Source: Sympetrum striolatum (taxonomy: Eukaryota; Arthropoda; Insecta; Odonata; Libellulidae). From it: DNA of 64,000 bases. The DNA is taken from NCBI GenBank assembly GCA_947579665.1, contig OX388341.1, positions 8,174,752 through 8,238,751 of the forward strand. Reading direction: 5' to 3'. Positions 44,750 through 55,513 of this stretch are shown piece after piece; position 1 is the stretch's first letter; each line of letters starts with the position of its first letter. The notes beneath the pieces were generated by a model that was not told the DNA's origin, did not search any database, and saw only the letters and a program-made list of their open reading frames with translations. The translations under genes and the position numbers were made by a program.

Positions 44750-45465
44750 TGAAATTCGAGGGATCCCTGGAAGCTATGCATATCCAATGAAAACTACAAG
44801 TACGTCTTCGAGGATTATCCTTGGTTTGATGCTAGGTCAGGGCAAATATATTCATACTCGAAATACCTTGCAACCATTTTTAATATTTTTTAAATCCTTT
44901 CCCAATAACATTGAAACTTAAAACTCGGCATGCGAGTAGAGATCATACATTTCATACATGCTTTTTCCCTGACGATCTTTGGTACAATCCAGAGTGCCAT
45001 TTTCATTCCTCTATGCATCGCAAATGGGGATAATGGAATTGTATTTTAGGTTCTTTCTGGTATTATATTGACTTGAAACTTTGGATTAAATAAGTTTTAT
45101 TCCTACCAGGTCATTATATGTGTTTACATCTTCCAAAAGGTCCTGGGTTGGATACCAGGCGTCTCTACTATTTGAAACGTATGACAGAAATTTCAAATTT
45201 TTTATGATTCCTTTACCAAGAAGGTGGAAATTTAATGGCCATGCATTTGAACAGAAGTAATGAATACTTCATAAGCACAGTTTATTATTTACCTTATGAT
45301 CCTGGTTTGGACACCAGGCCACTTGGAAACAGAATTGATTTTTACATAGAGAAATCTGGGTTCCTATATTCTAAATTTTCAAAACGAATAGATGTTTGCA
45401 AAGTACAGTACTTTAAACATATAATTGCAGAATGCAAGCAACTTTTACTCTTACAGATATATTTA
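44750..45465 (+). mobile_element. Helentron-like repeat, plus orientation
   Basis: Inverted match to 18.5-19.2 kb (ATCCTTGGTTTGATGCTAGG, CCAGGCGTCTCTAC). Ends with the degenerate hairpin AATTGCAGAATGCAAGCAAC and tail TTTTACTCTTACA near 45425-45460. The LINE at 45499 is inserted about 35 bp beyond this end. Confidence 0.6.
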
Positions 45466-45498
45466 TGTAAGCGTTGCATTTACAAATTGTCAGTATTC

Positions 45499-47121
45499 TT
45501 CTTCTTCTTCTTCCTTGGCACTACAGCCCAGTGTGGGCCTTGGCCTCCCTCAAGATGCCTGTCCATTCTCCCCTGTCCTGCACTTTCTCCCACCATCTTT
45601 CAATCCTCATAGCCTTTATGTCTTCTTCCAAATCCTGCATCCATCTTTTCCTGGGTCTTCCTCTTCTTCTTTTTCCATCCATCTCTCCATGTAGTAATTT
45701 CTTGGGCAGCCTTTCTTCACTCATTCTTTCCACATGACCCAGCCAAGCTAGTCTCTGAGCCTTCACAAATCTCACTATGTCCTCGCCGCTTATACTATTT
45801 TCTATTTCCCTATTTGTTCTTATCCTCCAAGTTCCACCGTCGTTCACAGGACCATATATCTTTCGTAGAACCTTCCGCTCAAATATCCGCAAAGCCTCTT
45901 CATTAGCAGCAGACATGGTCCACACTTCTGCTCCATATGTCACAACTGGTCTGATGAGTGTCTTATATATCTTGATTTTCATGTCCCTGGTTAACAGGGT
46001 GGACTTCAGGAGCTTAATATTGGCAAAATATGCCCTATTTCCATACATTATCCTCTTGTGGATCTCCTCTGTCATTGAGTTCTTACAATTTAAATTAGTA
46101 CCTAGGTAATTGAAGCTTTTTGCATTTTCAAAGTTGTACTGTCCAAATGTTATAGTTGGAGTCCACGCTCTGTCCTCAATTGCAGACATTTTCATATATT
46201 TTGTTTTCTTTTCATTAATTTTAAGCCCCATATTCTGGCTTTTTAGCTCTAAAATTCTGAATATTTCTCTCAGCGAGTCCATACTTCTTGCCACTAAAAC
46301 AATGTCGTCAGCATATGCATAGGCCTGTATAGATTTATATACAATCGTTCCCTCTGTTCTCAATTCCTTCATGGCTTCATGAAGAGCCAGGTTAAATAAT
46401 ACTGCAGAGAGTGAGTCCCCTTGTCTCACTCCGGTTGTTATATCAAAGGCTTCACTAGTCTTGCCTCCAATAAAAGCCTTTGCTCTAGATCCTTCCATGG
46501 TCATATTTACCAGCTTAATTAGTTTTTTTGGTATTCCAAATCCTTCTAAAGCATACAGCATCCTCCTCCTCTTTACGCTATCAAACGCCTGCTGGAAGTC
46601 AATGAACAGCATATGTAGATCAATGTTGTATTCATAACATTTCTCCATACTCTGTCTCATTACAAAGATTTGATCAGTTGTTCCTCTTCCTGGCCTGAAG
46701 CCACTTTGGTATTCACCAAGGATTTCCTCAGCGAAAGTGCTAAGTCTCCTCTGCAGTATACTAGAGAAGATCTTATAGGTGACATTTAGTAATGTGATAC
46801 CCCTGTAGTTGCTACACTGCAACTTATCTCCCTTCTTGAAAATAGGGCAGATAAAACCGGTCCTCCATTCCTCTGGCATTTCCTCTTTCTCCCATATTTC
46901 ACATATCAGTCCATGCAGGTTCTTCATTAGATCGTTTCCTCCATGTTTGATCAATTCAGCTATGATTTGATCCTCCCCTGGGGCTCTCCCATTTCGCTGC
47001 CGCTTTACAGCTTCCTCTACCTCCTCTATAGATGGTTTAGCAACCTCATCTTCTACATTCACATCTATTATTCTTACACTTTCTTCATCTCTTTCTTTTG
47101 AGTTCAACAATTCCGTAAAAT
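45499..47121 (-). mobile_element. 5'-truncated LINE insertion with a 14-bp target duplication
   Basis: AATTGTCAGTATTC occurs at 45485-45498 and 47122-47135, directly flanking the element. On its strand the 3' end is a (GAA)n tail. The 5' end is cut inside the coding region just before RT. The one-frame coding region is described separately. The clean duplication and open frame suggest a comparatively recent insertion. Confidence 0.9.
45521..47121 (-). CDS. Reverse transcriptase, open but lacking its endonuclease
   Basis: The open frame spans 541 codons from a non-ATG codon at 47146. Its first eight residues come from the flanking target duplication. RT motifs (numbered in that frame): NYRGITLLN (113-121), FIDFQQAFDS (181-190, catalytic Asp 183), GVRQGDSLS (239-247) and YADDIVL (278-284, catalytic Asp 280-281), all intact. 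The C-terminal part has YGAEVWT (404-410), WLGHVERM (468-475) and a basic G-R-P-R-K-R-W (496-502). No APE endonuclease is present. The RTE-like or related clade is likely but unresolved. With no promoter or start visible it is probably not expressed, but it is the longest uninterrupted frame in the window. Confidence 0.9.
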
Positions 47122-47389
47122 AATTGTCAGTATTCATCTTCCCCAAAATATGTACTACAGTTTACACATTAATCAATTCAAAATTAACCATTTAAAATGT
47201 TTTATGGGCTAGCCAATTCAGTTTCAATTAAAAACACTTTGCCTATAGTTTAGTTTATTGTGGCTCTTACCATCAATACATCAATATTGCATTGGTGGAA
47301 CATTTACAATTTTCATGGAAATGGGTGAACTGAGGATGCTGCCAGTTCTGCGCTATGGGATATGTGATTTAGTAGTATAGTATTGTGCA

Positions 47390-49378
47390 TGAATTCAGAA
47401 CCGCAGCTTGAAGAACGAAGCACAGCTACTGGAACTACTGACAGAAGCAGAGAAGATAAAATGGGATGTCGCCAGTCTTAGAGATGTCAGAAGATAACCA
47501 TAAAACTGATGAAGGAAGGGCATTAATTTTTTTACAGAGGTACAAATAATGGAAGACTTGGGAGGCATTGGATTCTCTATCAACAAGAGAAGGAAAGATA
47601 ATGTTGTTCAGATTGAAGGTGTATCTGGCAGAATTTGCAATCTCATACTAAAGATCAATGAGCATTACTCTGTACAGGTCATCCAAGTCTATGCACTAAC
47701 AGTAGCAAAGAGGAAATTGAAAACTTCTTCCAAACTCTTAGCAATGAACATGACAAGAAGGACCACTTCTATGAGTGATCTTAATGTTGGTGTAGGTCAG
47801 CAGGAAGCTGATCATACTGTTGCAGGACAGTACGGACTTGACAGAAAGGAATGTGGCCACCGCTTTATAAAGTTTGCATGCATGCACCGATATGTACAAA
47901 ACAAATACATATTTTGAAAAGAATCCAACAAGGAGGTGGACATGGAGCGGTCCCAATGGAACCTAAAGGAAGTAGATTACATATTAGTAAGCAAACTTTA
48001 CGTTGTAACTAACTGTTAAGTTTTGAATAACTTCAGCCCTGGGATTGACCACAAAATAGTAAGATACAGAATAACGTTTAACCCCCAGATGGAACTGAAG
48101 AAGTTAATTTCTTGATGGGGTCACGTAATAATCAATGCTAACTTTGCAGATAGCTGGAAGGAGTTTCAGCTGGAACTAAGAAATAGATTCTCAGCACTTC
48201 AAGAGGAAGATCTTGAAACAAAGGTCATGAAAGTGGTGAAGAAAGTGGTTGAGGAAGTAAGAAGCATGCCAAGAAAACCTAAGGTTAAGAAGTTCAGTGA
48301 TAGAACCCAGCAAATGATGAAACATGATAAGGAACTCTGGAATCCAGACACTCCAAGAGATAACGTGGAATATGCTGAGTTTTGCAAAGCCATCAGAGTC
48401 AAGGAAGATGCGAGGAATTTCAATGAAATAGTTAGGAAAGATGCCATAGAAAAAAACAAGAGCCTAAAGAGAAACAGGCAATGCCTAGCAATAGGCTAGA
48501 AACAGATTTTAGCATTACAGGAAGTGGGACAATAACATACAACAAAAGCAACAATATTGAGGACAGTAGCAGAACTGTGGCAACCTATACAAGTAGATGG
48601 AAAATACTGAAGAGGAAAGCCGAAACTCACAAGATTCCCTCTCTATTCTACACAAAGAGGTAATAGTGGTGATTAAGCAGATGAAGATTGGGGAAGCAGG
48701 AGGAGCAGATGGGGTTGGTGAAGTATCTGAAAGCAGGTGGATCAGAGATTGCTAATGTTTTAGCTCAATTATTCAGTTATTGTCTAAAAAAGGGAGATTT
48801 CTCAAGGAAGGAACCAAGCAAGGATAGCCCTTCCATACAAGAAAGAAAGCAAAGAAGATTTGAAGAACTATCGCCCCATCAACCTCCTTCCAGTTGTCTA
48901 CAAGACATTCATGAGGATTATAGCTGAACATCTAATGACGACCCTGTCCTCAGCCCAGCCTGGTGAACAAGTGGGATTCTGGCAGGGCTTCAGCTTTATG
49001 GACCACATTCAAACTCTGCAGGAAATTATAAATGGCTGCGAGATGCCGCTCTTCCTCTGCTTTGTGGACTACAAACTTGCCTTAAACTCAATAAGTACCT
49101 CATCTACTTTGAAAGCTCTGGAGAATCAGGGGATACTTGCTAAGTAATTCTGTTTCTTATACAACATCTATAAAAATGCCTCAGCTTCTGTATTGCTGCA
49201 TGAAGAGATAAATGAATTTAAGATTGAGAAGGGAGTTTGAAAAGGTGATGATCTGTCCCCTCTCTTGTTCACAGCTGTTTTAGTAGAAGTTTACAAAACC
49301 CTTCATTGAGAAGAGAAGGGCTTAAGAGTTAATGGGGAGTACATTAGTCTCCTGTGTTTTGCAGATATAGATATATAA
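47390..49378 (+). pseudogene. LINE (+): APE endonuclease and N-terminal RT, degenerate
   Basis: The endonuclease region (47549-47970) has G-G-I-G-F-S-I-N-K-R-R, V-S-G-R-I-C-N-L-I-L and V-I-Q-V-Y-A, then a shifted V-A-G-Q-Y-G-L-D-R-K-E-C-G-like block and W-T-W-S-G-P-N-G (about 47938). The linker (48227-48499) is basic. RT begins with K-N-Y-R-P-I-N-L-L-P-V-V-Y-K-T-F (48860 on), then G-F-W-Q-G-F-S-F-M-D-H-I-Q-T and C-F-V-D-Y-K-L-A-L-N-S, where the family has Y-x-K-A-F-D-S. It ends near C-F-A-D-I at 49360-49372, just at the catalytic FADD box. Multiple stops. Its C terminus is found beyond the insertion at 50390. Confidence 0.75.
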
Positions 49379-50375
49379 TGTAATGAAATCTTCTGTTATC
49401 TTTGAAGTGAAAGATTGACAGTCCTTTTAAATTTTATTTAAAGACGAGTTACACTTAATGATGAACATCAAGGCATGAGAGTTAACAGATTTCTTTGAAT
49501 AGCTTGCATCACACTAGTTAAACAACTAATGCTCTTGACGATCTCAAGAAATTCAATGTTCCGCCAGCCAATTTCCTCTTCCTTCTCTTCAGTCACCTGT
49601 CTCTGTCTCCTTTCCCTTGCTTCCCCTCCGTAGGCTGTATGCCACTGTTGTTCTTTTCTTTTTTCCATGCAGAGAATCATGTAACTATAGTTACATTGCC
49701 CCCTGCCGACAGAAGCGTAAATCAAGATCACATGGCTTAGAGATCGCCCTCTGTTTGCACTTTCAAAAATTCCGCTGAAAAAACTGAACAAAATAATTAA
49801 CAAAAATGTTTTTCAAGTCCAATGCAAATCAGCCACAGCTTTGGACCGTACAATAACAATTTTACACTCCTGAATGCATTACAAAATAAAACTTCCATAT
49901 TTCAGTAGCTCAGTCCCTGTTTAATAAACGAACTTCTAACAGCTTGAATTAAATTCCAACTTATCTCCACAACAATTTCTATTCGCCTCTTCAAAACATC
50001 CCCTTTTGTGGTCATAGGCCTGAATAGGTAGACTTATGACGAGTCGGTTTTGGAGTGGGGGATGAGATAGTGGAAACCTTAATAGTTTTCCCGTTCTGGA
50101 TGGCATAATTTTTCTTCTCCAATATCTTCATCCCATGAGTAGGTTGGTAGTCTGCCTGCTGCACAGCCAGGCCGCAGGCCGCTGCACACCAGGCCAAGTT
50201 TCCAACTTCTCCTATAAGGAGAAAGTGGAATGTCGATAGCTTCGGGATGGCACTTTTATCCTCTTCTCGTGACTGCAAAGTCTGATAGGTCTCTCCTCAA
50301 CCCTGAATGTATAGATAGATACAATAGATATATACAATAGATAGATACAATACAGATATTGTAACTATCATTACA
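49379..50375. mobile_element. Insertion in the LINE, possibly an LTR-element remnant
   Basis: Left end TGTAATGAAATC, right end TATCATTACA, an inverted 8-13-bp match. Inside at 49679-49694 is the perfect palindrome TGTAACTATAGTTACA. On the minus strand it follows a polypurine-like GGCAGGGGGCAA, an arrangement expected at a polypurine tract/3' LTR junction. No gag or pol is seen. A (GATA)n-like run lies at 50310-50355. LTR identity is inference. Confidence 0.4.
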
Positions 50376-50389
50376 TTATAGATTCAATT

Positions 50390-50665
50390 TCAAGATTTGA
50401 AGAATTAGTGAGTGAGATAGAAGATAGGGCTGGCCATGTTGCGAGAAGAAACGACAACCGTTGGACATCTGTAGTTCTCAGCTGGATACCAAGAGATGTG
50501 AAAAGACCAAGAAGAAGACATATAATCAGGTGGAATAGAGACATCATCAAGTACTTAGGTGTAACGTGGCAACGTGAAGCTCAGGAAAGAGAAAACTGGA
50601 AAGTACTTGGGGAGGCCTACATCCAACGGCGGATTGAAAATGGCTGATGATGATGATATGCATAA
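50390..50665 (+). pseudogene. LINE (+) C terminus and 3' end
   Basis: Frame 50408-50647 reads AGHVARRNDNRWTSVVLSW, then R-W-N-R-D-I-I-K-Y-L-G and W-x-V-L-G-E-A-Y-I-Q, the standard C-terminal end of RTE-like or related LINEs. It is followed at once by the TGATGATGATGATA 3' tail. Same orientation as 47390-49378, so most likely its continuation. Confidence 0.75.
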
Positions 50666-50774
50666 CCTGCGTGGTGTTTCAGATTTCCCAAGTATTTATA
50701 AAGTTAGGCCACAAGTCTCATTAACCGTGTATCTGCAGAATCATGTAACTCAAATCTGTGTGATCACATTTATT

Positions 50775-51065
50775 ACTATGTTTATATTTTACATTCTGCT
50801 AAATAAAAACATTCATTTAACATATTTTCATTGATAAAAATAGTATACAATTGCCACAGTTTTGTGTCTACTATCCGCCTCACTCCCTGTGCCTCCAGCA
50901 GCACTTTGGTAGAATCTGACATTTGAAGCTTAGTTCTCACATAAGTGTTCAAATCAACAAGCCGTTTAAGAATCAAATCGTTTATCCATGGAGTGAGATT
51001 GTTTTTGACGCACCTTGTCAAAATAGGAGCTAGCTCATCAATAAGCCTGCTGAAGATATTATTGG
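50775..51065 (-). pseudogene. LINE linker fragment
   Basis: R-L-I-D-E-L-A-P-I-L, then CVKNNLTPWINDLILKRLVD, matching the N-N-L-x-P-W-[IM] linker between endonuclease and RT in Jockey-group LINEs. Isolated, no RT nearby. Confidence 0.6.
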
Positions 51066-51387
51066 AACTGTATGAACACAGATTAGTATATTATTAAGAA
51101 TCAATGAAGTATTTTATCACCTCTATGAGCATTTGAAACTATTATAGATAAAATGTAGTCAACATCACCAATTTTTAACTGCAGAGTGAGGTATTTTTCA
51201 GGCAAAATAGAATAATTTAACTTGAATATGTTAAGAAAGAGGTCTGATAATTATTTTTGATATGAAGAATGGCTATAAACTCCAAAAAAACAGTACCACT
51301 AAACTTTAAATGATTTCATATAAAAAGGAACTTGTCTAGCGATACTTGGTGGAATTTCATATTAAACACAGATAAAAACACAAAGCT

Positions 51388-51390
<3 letters not shown>

Positions 51391-51470
<80 letters not shown>
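51391..51470. repeat. (AT)40 microsatellite
   Basis: Eighty uninterrupted bases of AT. Confidence 0.98.
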
Positions 51471-51472
<2 letters not shown>

Positions 51473-53080
51473 CATTAAACAACATCCATCATTAGAATTT
51501 GTTTAAATTTTAAGTAAATTTTATTAAAATTAAATTCATTAAATGTAAAAAATATTTTAAATGCCTTATTTATTAACAAAATTAAAAACTATTCATTAAA
51601 TTATCAATTTATCTTTGGAAACAAGTGATACACACAAGTTATAAACATTTTTGCTACCTTTTTAACTTTTTCATGCTAAAAGGAACACCTTGATTTGCGA
51701 GGTTTGACAGAAGTCGGTCGTTATGTCTCACCTTGTCTTTGGGAACAGATACAATAATTTGTAATAACATTAAAATTATTATTAATTGTTATTATTACTC
51801 TCTGTTTATATATAACTATTAATTCCAGCTGATTTCAGTATTGTTATCCAGTTAATTCTATGCTTGATTGGAATGCAGAGAGGAGATACGAAAAAGTTAA
51901 TGTAATAAAATTAAACGGAAAATAATTCTTGAAATATTTTTCGATAGAAGAATTTTTAGAAGGAGTGGAAAGGGCCCCAACAAGTTTTTCAGAAATATTA
52001 TGGTTAGAGTCTTGGGGAATTTACATGTGATAAATACATGATAAATAGGCTTCTAAAAATTCCTGTATCGAAAAAAGATTTCAAGAAAGAACTAACAAGG
52101 GGTGCATGACTAGTGAAACTATTTTTATGTAGTTACAAAGTATGCCAATAAAGGCTTAGCGGCACCAAGTCAAAATGTTTGAATATGAAATTTGAACTTA
52201 GTTGCATGTTAGCTGTAGCTAAGTGCTGCTAAACAATCTATGGATACCAAAAAATATTTGCTACTACAGTCTGTTTTCTGATATGAAGAAAATAAATGGA
52301 ACAAAATAATAAAAATATTTATTGTAATTTTATTGATAGAAAATAAGAAAACTTTTTACTGCATGCTGTTTCCTTTCAATTAGAGCTCAGGTTTGCTAGA
52401 AATTTATTTATCTACATCAATAGATTATTAGATCATTAAATGAGACAATAAATTCCCAATTTCTTAAGGCTTACTTCTAAAAATGACAAATGATAATACT
52501 TGATGGCTATTTCGACTTAAAAATAATTAATCTTTTAATTTGGGCCCAGTAAGAAACTCCAGTTTTCTGTAAGCTGTTAACTTCAATATGGTCTCCATTT
52601 CTAGCCCAACTTCTATGTCTTTTTTAGTATTATAAAATGTTCTGTTAAACTACTTATCCTAAGAATTATCAGAATAGATTTATTTTTCGTTCTTGATGAA
52701 TTTCAATTATTGCCTATTCAGAAACTCTACCTTAAATTGTAGTTCTACATTCTCTGTTCATGCATATACAGCTTTGCTTCTGCTCTTCCTTCATATAGTA
52801 AATTAATAAACATTTTTCTCCTACATTGCATAAATCATCTTTGTAAAATAAATTTACTGGTAGTATGAATTTACAATTGCAGAAATTTGTTTCTCTGAAA
52901 TTATGCCTCTAAATCGCCATAATCCCTAAAGTCCTTCTCAGGAAATCAGAAAAAATCACTATGAACTTTATTAATCTCATTATTAAAAAGTAATGTATAT
53001 GTTACTTTTAAACATTTAATTTTACCTAATTGTGTTGCAGTATTAACATCATATTTATATTAACTATTGTGTGACATAAA
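51471..53080. other. Intergenic, nothing recognised
   Basis: Very AT-rich; no paired repeats or frames with features. Confidence 0.4.
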
Positions 53081-53084
53081 GAAA

Positions 53085-53285
53085 AATTATTTTGATTATG
53101 ATTATAAGAGGTGCATACGTAACAAAGGAAGGAATGACATTGCATGTAAAGTTGTGCGGTAGTGGTGCCACACCCAAAGACAAATAGAGGTGAAAAATAG
53201 TGACATGACTGGGACTCAAAGTCAGTCTTCCACTCTCTGGGGTGCAAAACGTAAACAGCCAATTTCATTGGTCTTCTAGTTAATT
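53085..53285 (-). repeat. tRNA-derived SINE copy (-)
   Basis: Reverse strand shares GTCACTATTTTTCACCTCT, TTACATGCAATGTCATTCC and a degenerate B-box region (GACTTTGAGTCCCAGTC) with the copies at 59.69-60.03 kb. The A box is poorly preserved. Confidence 0.6.
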
Positions 53286-53439
53286 CCGTGAATATTCAAA
53301 GGATTTACAACCATTATTGGTGTCCCTTTCTTCGTACCAAGAATCTAATCATCTTTAAATTGGGTCATGATCTACTCAGAAATAAAATAATAATATTAAA
53401 ACAACAAATAAGATATTAAGTATAATAAATAGGTACATT

Positions 53440-54260
53440 ACAGGAAAGCTAGGAAATGTCCTACCCCTTCAAAGAAGGGGCAGGACATACCCCTTGGAAT
53501 GGAATATATCCATTTAATAAAATCATACCTATTCAGATACTTCTTGTCTTTTAGAGACTGCTGGAGCACAAAAGAATTCACCAATTAAATGTCCAAAATC
53601 CCAAAAATCACTGCCATTGGCCATCTCCTTGTTCTTCGACTAGATGAGTAGCTGCTACACATCTTATCTAGTGTATCTACTCCACCCTTGGTTGAATTAT
53701 AGAAAGCTCTAATTTCAGGTTTTATTGTCACGTCATCAGTGGTGTATTGACTACACCAAACAAACAGTCCTGTTTCTCTTTGGCACATGAGAAACTAGAG
53801 TCATGTTTGCCGAATATCCATACGACAAAGACCCAATTGCGCCTTCTTTTGAAGGCCCAAACTCATTGGATATTTCCTTTTTATTTTTTCTATCGTCCTG
53901 ACATAGGTCAGTCCTTTCACCCTCAGCTTCTCAACCAGTTCAATTGAAGTGAACCAATTATCAGCTGTAATATTTCGATTGGAATGAAATATTGGCTAAG
54001 AGAGACGCAGAACTGATTGCGTAGGTTTCGAAGTCTTTTTGTCTTCCTCTGACAAACCTATTCCATCTGTATTTTTTCGGGCGTACAAATAGGCATTATC
54101 CAAATAGCTATTTGATGTATCCGTCAAACACATAATATTGAGGCCATACTTAGCTCTCTTACTCGGGATGTACATTTTAAATCGGCACCGACCCCTGAAT
54201 GCAATTAGCATTTCGACAATACAAGTTGTTGTGCCCAGTGAATAGCAACAATGAGAATTT
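53440..54260 (-). pseudogene. piggyBac transposase, central and C-terminal part
   Basis: Reverse strand: E-M-L-I-A-F-R-G-R-C-R-F-K-M-Y-I-P-S-K (54211 on), where the residue before E-M-L is valine (C-I-V-E-M-L) although the family has the first catalytic aspartate (I-D-E-x-L). The second catalytic block T-A-D-N-W-F-T-S-I-E (about 53965) is intact. The frame 53788-53585 has KPEIRAFYNSTKGGVDTLDK, whose G-V-D-T-L-D carries the third aspartate, and R-R-T-R-R-W-P-M-A-V-I-F. Frameshifts separate the blocks. An imperfect hairpin TGTCCTACCCCTTC-AAA-GAAGGGG lies at 53457-53487, possibly near the element's 3' end. Confidence 0.8.
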
Positions 54261-55309
54261 TTTACAAAATGATTTAATGTTGATGTGAAAATTGAGAAAA
54301 TATCATAAGTAGATATACATTACTTATACAGGAAAATATTTTGATTCCACGGAATACCGTAGGAAGAAATTTACCTGACAAATGACAATGATGATCACAA
54401 GGCAATTATGTAAATATTGCACCGGGAAGACAACCTTATTCAAGATCAGAAGAAAATTTTCCTCCATACTAGCTCTGTATATGATGATCGCTCCCCAACA
54501 GACAATAAGTTAGCTGCTCTTATTTTCCCTGGAAATAGGTTTTCCTGCAGCCACATGTGCAAATTATTTTACAACAAAGATATATTTTAGAAAGAAATGA
54601 ACTTACTGAAAAAATGTAACTCACCTGATTTGTATCTCAAAAGATCCGTGCATGTGATCCGTGTAGCAAGATGATTACTTGGCAACGAATAGAGCGAAAC
54701 TAAAGAAAAAAGCAGTTTGGGGAAAATCCAAGAAATACGTTTTCTTTCTCATCTGGTCATAACGGTATATACTGCTCTAACATTCTCCTCTGGTTTTCCC
54801 CAGGATCACTCCACCCTTTCCATTGGGGGTCCATATTCCGCTGACAACATGCTTCACTAAAGGTCATTCATCTCAGGCTAGGCACAAATGTGTAGTGGCA
54901 ATTAAAAGAAATTCTCGCAGGATTTAGTTATTCTGAGTTTGCCGCCACTTCGGTCGCATCCGTAGTAAGTGACATTCTAGCATCAGAATAGTACAGCGAA
55001 ATATAAAGATGAAAAATACGGTTCCATACACATAAGGTGTTTTAATGCAAGTATGATTTAATATTTTTCTAAACAGATTTTTATTGTTGGAGTTGATATT
55101 ATAAAATAACCAAAACAATTAGTATTCCTTAGGATGACCTCAACATTAGCCTACTATCATAAAATCCATATATTTTTGCCAAATTTATGCTTTTCAAATT
55201 GTATTAGCAAAGAAATGTGAAAATAATAAACAAATATAATAAATAAAGTTGAATTTTGTAAGCCTCCGTAATTATGTTCACCCATATTACGAATTGAGTT
55301 TTCCCGAAT
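54261..55309. other. Weak piggyBac continuation, otherwise nothing recognised
   Basis: Reverse-strand N-H-F-V-K-N-S near 54275 continues the transposase upstream. Beyond that no feature could be supported. Confidence 0.3.
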
Positions 55310-55513
55310 CAGTGACGTGCGGTCTCTCAGACTGCGCATGAAATTTAATCGCTACTTGTTAGAAATACAAGTAAGATAAAATAAATTCGAAGGATTCTAT
55401 ATACTACGTAAAGGTAGCTAAGAAGGTACCATAAATTACACATTTGTTAAAAATCAAATGTTTTCTTATTCACAATAAAATATCGCTGCAGTCTTTCAGA
55501 CCGCACGTCACTG
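55310..55513. mobile_element. 204-bp MITE with CAGTGACGTGCGG ends
   Basis: CAGTGACGTGCGGTCTCTCA at left is mirrored at right as CAGTGACGTGCGGTCTGAAA; about 26 bp pair, including AGACTGC. The interior is AT-rich and non-coding. No matching flanking duplication was found (GAAT versus GTTA). Confidence 0.75.

Noticed and set aside
45425..45737. Overlapping plus-strand ORFs rich in S, P and L
   Set aside because: Complement of the LINE (GAA)n tail and C-terminal coding region.
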